From Glycine soja (lineage: Eukaryota > Streptophyta > Magnoliopsida > Fabales > Fabaceae), in the NCBI RefSeq assembly GCF_004193775.1, contig NC_041019.1:31356034-31420033 (forward strand): DNA of 64,000 nt. Direction: 5' to 3'. Below, piece after piece: positions 58,212-64,000 of this stretch; position 1 is the first letter of the stretch, and each line of letters opens with the position of its first letter. Below the pieces are notes generated by a model. That model did no database searches. It had not been told where the DNA came from and saw nothing but the letters and a program-made list of their open reading frames with translations. Both the position numbers and the translations under genes were made by a program.

Positions 58212-58913
58212 GGAAGACCTTCAACTTTCCATGCATGAACAAACTCCATCACTCCATATGAAGTTTCATTTGAAACACGTATATAGCGTACCTGATGCAG
58301 ACAAAATAGTTGAATTTCATATTACCATTTGACACAAATGTCATCAAAATTAAACAAAGGAAACAGTAAATCCTACCTTGATTGGACTTGAAGGTTATGG
58401 GTTTATGCTGACTACACAAACATGCAATAGTTTGTTTTTATTTACAGACTTGTAATAGGAATATAGGATACGAGACATTTGCCGAATATAACATATAAAA
58501 GTAGACAACAAAAGTGGTATGACCATCTCATCCCTCTTGTCCAACCAAATTTTTTGAGAGATAAACAATCTACTATACCATTCCACTCCTTAACAGCATT
58601 TTGTCTATCAACTTACAAGCAAATACATATCAATAATTTCATGGAAATATCAATATTTTCAGTTGGAATAAATACTTTTAGAAAATAAAAAAATGTGTTC
58701 AGTTTCTCTGAGCCAAAACCAACACAAATCACTAGAAATCGTTAGAAAACTAGGAAAGCTAAAGCATGAAGTAAATTGAGTGAAATCAATCACCTTTCCC
58801 TCATTGATAAGTTCTTGGAAAGAGCTTGCAATTGCTCAACAAATGGCACCCTGGATCTCCATTATGAATAATGATAGGAAAACTTGCCAAACGATGCAAC
58901 ATATCGATCTGGC
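58212..58913 (-). pseudogene. Aldo/keto reductase gene fragment, two exons
   Basis: Exon 58913-58794 reads PDRYVASFGKFSYHYS, then a stop, then VPFVEQLQALSKN; its donor at 58793 is gtgatt. After a 502-bp intron, exon 58291-58212 reads VRYIRVSNETSYGVMEFVHA and stops short of the next splice site. This matches the middle of plant NAD(P)H-linked aldo/keto reductases (Tas-like type), where VRYIGVSNET is a hallmark; here the G is R. One stop and one frameshift make it non-functional. Exon order and intron are kept, so it was copied as genomic DNA, not from mRNA. Its neighbours are exons of other genes. Confidence 0.75.
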
Positions 58914-60380
58914 CTATAATGAAATCAAGTAATTAAATCCTTGTTAATTTATTTGATATCTCTCTTTATTTAAAGTAATTAAATCAAAATATTTATGTCA
59001 TTTTATATTTATTAATTAGCTTATTGACTAATATTATTAAATATTTTTATTCAATCAACTAGCTAGCTTATAAATTTTTATTATTTCAGCTCTTATGAGT
59101 TTCAACTAATTTATAAGTTTAATTTTCAACTAACTTGTAAATTTGTTTTGACAAATATTCTCGTATCAACTATTTTCTATTTTTATCTCTGTATGACCTA
59201 GACTCAAAGTAACTACCAATATTTAGTCAAAAAATAGAGTGCACCGAAAAGGACAACATAATATTATTTTTAATGTATATAAGTTTGGATGGGATTGGGT
59301 GCACGAATACATCCCATGATGAACTCCATTACAATTGGAATCGTGGCTTCTCATTCTTCAAATTGAATTATTCTATAATAGTTAGATATAAAAATACTTT
59401 TTATTCAATAAACTAGCCATTAATAAAAATATATGAATATTTTTGGACAACATAATATTATTTTTAATGTATATAAGTTTGGTTAAAATATTCTTGAATC
59501 TATACAAATCTAGCCAAATATGACTTTAGTCTTTAAAAGAAATTTATTGATTTTGATTCTTATAAGTGTTAATTTTTTTTAAATAATCTGTAATTAACTT
59601 TTAATGATGTAATATGTATTTAAATGTGAAAATCATTAATTTTTAATGATTCAAATTTTAAAATTTAAGAATGAAAAACAATAAAAAAATTATGAAACAA
59701 AATTTAATTTAATTATATTTAAAAAAAACTAAAAAATATATTTTATCATGTAAAATTCTTATATTCAGACATCCTGATCCTAATCTTAATCCTAATAGAT
59801 GATAAAGCACGTGCAACACATTCATTAATTATTTTTATACCACAAAATCAACTGAAAAGAAATTAATTTAATCACTCCTCAATCCTCATCTCATAGTATA
59901 TAAGAATTTAACATTATTCAATAAAAAGGACTAACCTTGACGTTTCCAGCTTTTTTTATTGCTACATTGATCTTCAACTGGACTTTTCAATTAGTAGTCT
60001 ACCAGTGGGTCCCAAAATTAGGATTCTATCTTTCCCAGCCATGGAATTGGAAGAAATTAAAACTAGTCCAAACAATTGCAATGTGTTTTTCTTGTTTTGA
60101 TAGGTAATCAAACTAGCAACAGAATGACAACTCAAAACTAGGAAATTATGTAATAATAATTGATGGAGAAAAAAAAAGTTCTATTGCAGTTTGATTACAA
60201 AGGTTCAGCAAGTCTTTCGCCTACACTTCTTATTAATTGCTTCCTATATAAGTTTCCTTATTAAAAGGATTAATATATTATTTGTACAATTCCTTTATAA
60301 TATTCTTTTATCTTTCTTGTATATCGACCATCTTATATACATTTTTTTCTGTTTTTTTAGTCTCTATTTTTATTTCTTTT

Positions 60381-60385
<5 letters not shown>

Positions 60386-60421
<36 letters not shown>
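60386..60421. repeat. (TA)n microsatellite
   Basis: About 17 TA units. Confidence 0.95.
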
Positions 60422-60427
<6 letters not shown>

Positions 60428-60795
60428 TGTACGTACAAATTCATAATTAAAGGTCACAAATCATGGTATCTCTTTTTAGAATAAAATTATGAAAAAAATA
60501 TCAACGAACACCTTGGAGCAAGCAATAAAAAATCCAAAACTATTTTTTTTATAAAAAAAATATAACATTTAATATCATGAATATACCTTTGTTATAACTG
60601 TACATACGTACACTCCAAAATATAATGTATATATGTTGTCATTTCCCTCTACATATACTTTTGCGTGTCTTATACTAGTGTCAGTGTCCCTATTTATTTC
60701 TTTTTGTATTTTACTCATTTACTCTTATCATTTTCTTATTTTCAAAGTTCAAATTAATTCATCTACTAAAAAAACACGTAGAGAGAAAAAAAAAC

Positions 60796-60864
60796 CTTGA
60801 TGCCCTTTTCTGGCCTGAACCTCTCGCCTACGGCTGTTATCCCATAGATGCGCTTCATATCTTA
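60796..60864 (-). pseudogene. AP2-domain exon (AINTEGUMENTA/WRI1 type)
   Basis: A 69-bp exon flanked by an ag acceptor (60865-60866) and a gt donor reads RYEAHLWDNSRRREVQARKG, the core of the first AP2 DNA-binding repeat of ANT-type factors, where a Cys normally follows DNS. Exons with these exact limits are typical of that gene family. No further AP2 exon is visible nearby. It is an isolated captured exon with three or so substitutions. Confidence 0.8.
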
Positions 60865-61420
60865 CTGTTCCAAGCAAAGCAAAGTGAGTCACAATCATGT
60901 CCAAAAAATATAAAAACATACACATTATCAAACACAAAATAAAAGCATTATGTTCCTGAATTCAGTACCAATATAGTTTGATATTCTCAAAAAAGATACA
61001 AATAATTATCATGGGTCATTAGATACAGAAAGATTTGTAGCACTTAAACCAGAAAAGCATGTACATTTATCAATGTCTTCAATATTATTGTTCCACTTTT
61101 GCTAGCCTACATTGTTCCACTTTTATGAAGTGAACATTTTAGTCCTTAATGTGAGTGGGAAATCTAGTGAAAAAGAAGTGAGGTGAATGATATTTTCTAA
61201 AGTTGGAATTAAATATTTATGACATCACAAAACTAAAGCATGGTGAACAGGATTCAAGTTCAACATTCATTGAAGAGTATAATTGACTCAAAATAAACAC
61301 AGATTATTTTTTTAAAACTATAACCAAAATCAAATCATATTAACATGATTAAAATCATACTTTATACATACGTATTGATGAATGTTTTGAAACCTGCATA
61401 TTAACATTCAAACAAAGTAC

Positions 61421-61537
61421 CTTCCAGGAAGAATCCTTACAATTTCTGCCCACTTATTATCGTATATTTGGTAATAGTAAGCTAGTTCCTCCTCCTCTGT
61501 CCATGCATCCTTCTTTCCGGGAAGCAAGTATTAGTAC
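61421..61537 (-). pseudogene. MYB3R-type exon (third MYB repeat)
   Basis: Reads KKDAWTEEEELAYYYQIYDN followed by KWAEIVRILPGR, the first two helices of the third MYB repeat of three-repeat MYB (MYB3R) factors, with W and W in place. The acceptor is at 61538 and the donor gtactt at 61420. One TAA lies in the first codons. With the next exon upstream it keeps native order. Confidence 0.78.
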
Positions 61538-61886
61538 CTGAAATGATAACTAATTAACTACTAGTTCATCTAACGTATTTTATAGGAAACAAAGAAACAA
61601 TTATATGCCAAATATAAAACCTCAGGTTATCTAACATATTTATAAAAGATAATCAATTTGATTCAAATATGTTCTTGATGAGTTAGTAACATGTGCAGAG
61701 TTAGACGCCAAGCAGGAAACTCTAACAGAAAAGGCTATAGAAAATGGTTCTTGATTAGTACATTGTACACAAAAGTTGCCATTGGATCACAGAAAAAAGT
61801 AATACATCAAATAAGACAAAAAAGATAAATTCAAAGTATACACAAAAATGGCCACTCTAAAATCTAAAAGGTCTATTGTTGCCTAC

Positions 61887-61914
61887 CTCTCTCGGCATTG
61901 CTTTCCAATACGAC
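61887..61914 (-). pseudogene. MYB3R-type micro-exon (second repeat)
   Basis: A 28-bp exon between an ag acceptor and a gtaggc donor reads RIGKQCRER, the recognition helix of the second MYB repeat in MYB3R proteins. It lies 349 bp upstream (minus strand) of the third-repeat exon, as expected for the same parent gene. Confidence 0.7.
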
Positions 61915-61984
61915 CTGTTGATGAACAAAATTAATATAAAATAATAGTTCAAACTTATACTAATACAGTCACATCAACTTATTT

Positions 61985-62045
61985 TCTTCCAGTTCCTTCC
62001 ATTGCTTCTTGACCTTCTCACTCAAAAGGTTGTCCTGTTTGTCAG
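61985..62045 (-). pseudogene. Possible K-box (MADS) exon fragment
   Basis: Minus-strand reading QDNLLSEKVKKQWKELEEN resembles the end of the K domain of MADS-box factors. It is short and coiled-coil-like, so the match could be chance. Confidence 0.25.
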
Positions 62046-62234
62046 AGCCACGTGATTGCAAAGTTAGGGAGCATTAACACGGCAAATTGTAAGCTAAATC
62101 AGGACGATGATGTGCCACAACCACCAAAAAACACCATGGAAAATGTTAATCCAAATGAAAGTAATATCAGTGAAGAGTCTCATTCTTTTGATGAAGAAGG
62201 ATTACCTGAAGTTGACCCAATATTGGCTCCTTGA

Positions 62235-62778
62235 ATGTAAATTATGGATGTTATCATGTCGATGCTATTTGTGTTTTCATTTCAAAACTTATCATGGACT
62301 TGTGTAATTGTCTTATTGAATTAAAACTTGTGTTATCAACTTTAATATTTCAATAGTTATTTTAGATTTAGGAGTATGAATGAACTTTACTTAATCAAAT
62401 AATGTTAGTTATATACTTGTATGTAATAAATACATATATAATTTTAAATTTTTAAATATATAACGGATCAAACTGAACCAATTACTAGTCTACCGGTTGG
62501 ATCACTGACCCACTACCTCGACCAAGTCAATGACCGGGCCGGATTGGACCAGATCGGGCCATTGTAATATCTTATTAGTTAATGGATTTTGCAGATGATT
62601 AATGACATAAACATCATCTTTTTTTAGTTCATATGATCTTAGTTTGTTCAATCATGTATAAATCTTTCATTTTGTATAATTTGTTTTTAATTTTGAAATT
62701 TGATTTATACATATTGTGGATTAGCCACAGCCAAATCACCTTTCATTTTTATGCAGTTTTACAAATATATGCTACTTC

Positions 62779-62841
<63 letters not shown>

Positions 62842-64000
62842 TTTATACCTCGGGTCATTGTAGTAACACTCAAACAAACCATTATGAAAATTTGAGAATA
62901 AGAATACCTTTTTTTGTTAGCAATCCACTCATGACTGTTGTATTTGTTTTTATACATTTTATAATAATTTTTCTTTTATTTAGTAAAAAGTTAATTTAAA
63001 CTAACTTATTATCTCATGGATATATTAGCAACGTTTTGTTATATTATCATGTTCATTAATTAAGATAATCAAACTTAATTAAGGATTTAAATACATACGT
63101 TTATGCATTTGATGATAAATTAAAAGATATAAAAAATATTCACAAAAAAATGATATATAAAATAAGTTTTTTTTTAAGAATATTTTAAAATATACAATTA
63201 TATGTGATAATAAATAGGAACTAAAAAATGTCATAACTGTCTTTTTACTTTACAAGAAGTAAATAGTATAGTTAGTATTACGAATTTTTTCATTAAAATA
63301 ATATAAACTAATTAGCGTAATAAAACACAACAGCATAGTAAAAATGCGAACACAAAAGGCGATAATGCATGTATTTTCGCTAGCTTTTATAAAAACATGT
63401 AGAAAATTTACAATTAGTTAACGGGGATTAACATTTTATTTGAAATCACTTGAACATCTAAATTATTATGGCAAAATTATATCTTTTTATATCTATTATT
63501 ATAAATTTTTAAATATATATATAAATGTATTTTATTCATTGAATGATTTATATTATTTAACATAAGTACAAATAAAATATCACTGATGGAGATCAATATT
63601 TCTTTATGAATGTAATAAAAGAAATTTAGACTTAACTCATAAGGATGTACAATTATTTTAAAACCAGCTTAAAATTAAAATTACATGAAAATAATTGGGT
63701 TCTATTATAATTTTAGATTTTTTTAATTGAACATTAATAACTATGCACTAGTAAAAGCTTAAGAAAAATTTACAACTAATATAATTCATATAATACTCAT
63801 CACTCAAAGATAAACTGTTTATATCGATTGCATTGCACGAATACTAAATCTGTTATCAGTTACCTACAATTTGGATTTTGTACCTAATTTTATTTGATTT
63901 TTACATTTATTTGCTCAACTTATTGTTTCATAAATTACTATACTTCCAACTTTTGACCAATGCATTGTAATTTTTTTTAATCTTTATCTTTATATATATA
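62235..64000. other. AT-rich sequence to the window end
   Basis: No gene seen. 62460-62560 is a GC-richer island with ctaccggttggatcactgac and gaccgggccggattgg, which resembles short non-autonomous DNA transposons seen in many plants, but I could not find its ends. Confidence 0.4.
62784..62836. repeat. (TA)n microsatellite
   Basis: About 26 TA units, right after the sequence caaatta. Confidence 0.95.

Larger units (their letters stand above)
57799..64000. mobile_element. Second CACTA element, left end in window, carrying captured exons
   Basis: The tip cactactagaaaaaggg at 57799 is followed by a subterminal hairpin array (57939-58200), then minus-strand exons of unrelated genes (58212-58913, 60796-60864, 61421-61914). 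No right tip (tagtagtg) was found up to 64000, so the extent is unknown and the end given here is only the window edge. Confidence 0.6.

Noticed and set aside
62052..62234. 60-codon plus frame MIAKLGSINTANCKLNQ
   Set aside because: No recognisable motif and no supporting splice or promoter context; possibly part of a captured exon, but I cannot support it.

Overview
This window is plant nuclear DNA made almost entirely of transposable elements, probably from a legume and most likely soybean or a close relative. The reasons are AT-rich sequence with GT-AG introns, Ty3/Gypsy and Ty1/Copia LTR retrotransposons, CACTA and Mutator-like (MULE) DNA transposons, and a Copia LTR class full of the palindrome taatcgatta that I associate with soybean. 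The species call is inference. I see no intact host gene and no rRNA, tRNA or CRISPR.

Left third (1-19744). A Ty3/Gypsy element (286-6190, TSD GTTGT) has lost most of its interior and holds a 5'-truncated second Gypsy (1549-4714). After a degraded LTR-like stretch comes a young MULE (11985-17135): perfect 10-bp TSD, 92-bp TIRs with one mismatch, a four-exon transposase on the minus strand whose frame stays open for 968 residues, and a convergent small GRF zinc-finger gene with a C-terminal membrane segment.

Middle (19745-55713). I read this as one deep nest. The outermost layer is a small CACTA element (19745-19791 plus 53351-55713). Inside it sits a MULE-like element (19792-53350, about 7 kb of its own sequence) with a broken plant mobile domain (PMD) gene, several small proteins built from a PB1/ubiquitin-like module, and two tandem arrays of about 156 and 191 bp. 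That element was hit by a solo Copia LTR (24971-26039), a non-autonomous Gypsy (27236-33633, TSD AGAAG) and a Tat/Ogre-like Gypsy starting at 34267. The Tat 5' LTR was itself hit by a non-autonomous Copia (34375-41073, with another solo LTR inside its 3' LTR), a solo Copia LTR (41869-43380) and a solo Tat LTR (43550-47329, which holds yet another solo Copia LTR). The deepest layers are five insertions deep, and most junctions carry 5-bp target duplications.

Right end (55714-64000). A second CACTA end at 57799 opens with five hairpin units at exactly 55-bp spacing. It is followed on the minus strand by exon pieces of at least three unrelated host genes: aldo/keto reductase, an AP2/AINTEGUMENTA-type factor and a MYB3R-type factor. 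This looks like a gene-capturing (Pack-type) CACTA whose far end lies outside the window.

Most worth a second look: covarying hairpin arrays in the Copia-type LTRs (42170-42299 and 44964-45084), the PMD plus PB1-like composite element, the intact MULE with its phased TIR repeats, the multi-gene capture CACTA, and the in-frame shrunken Gypsy ORF that has lost its reverse transcriptase active site.
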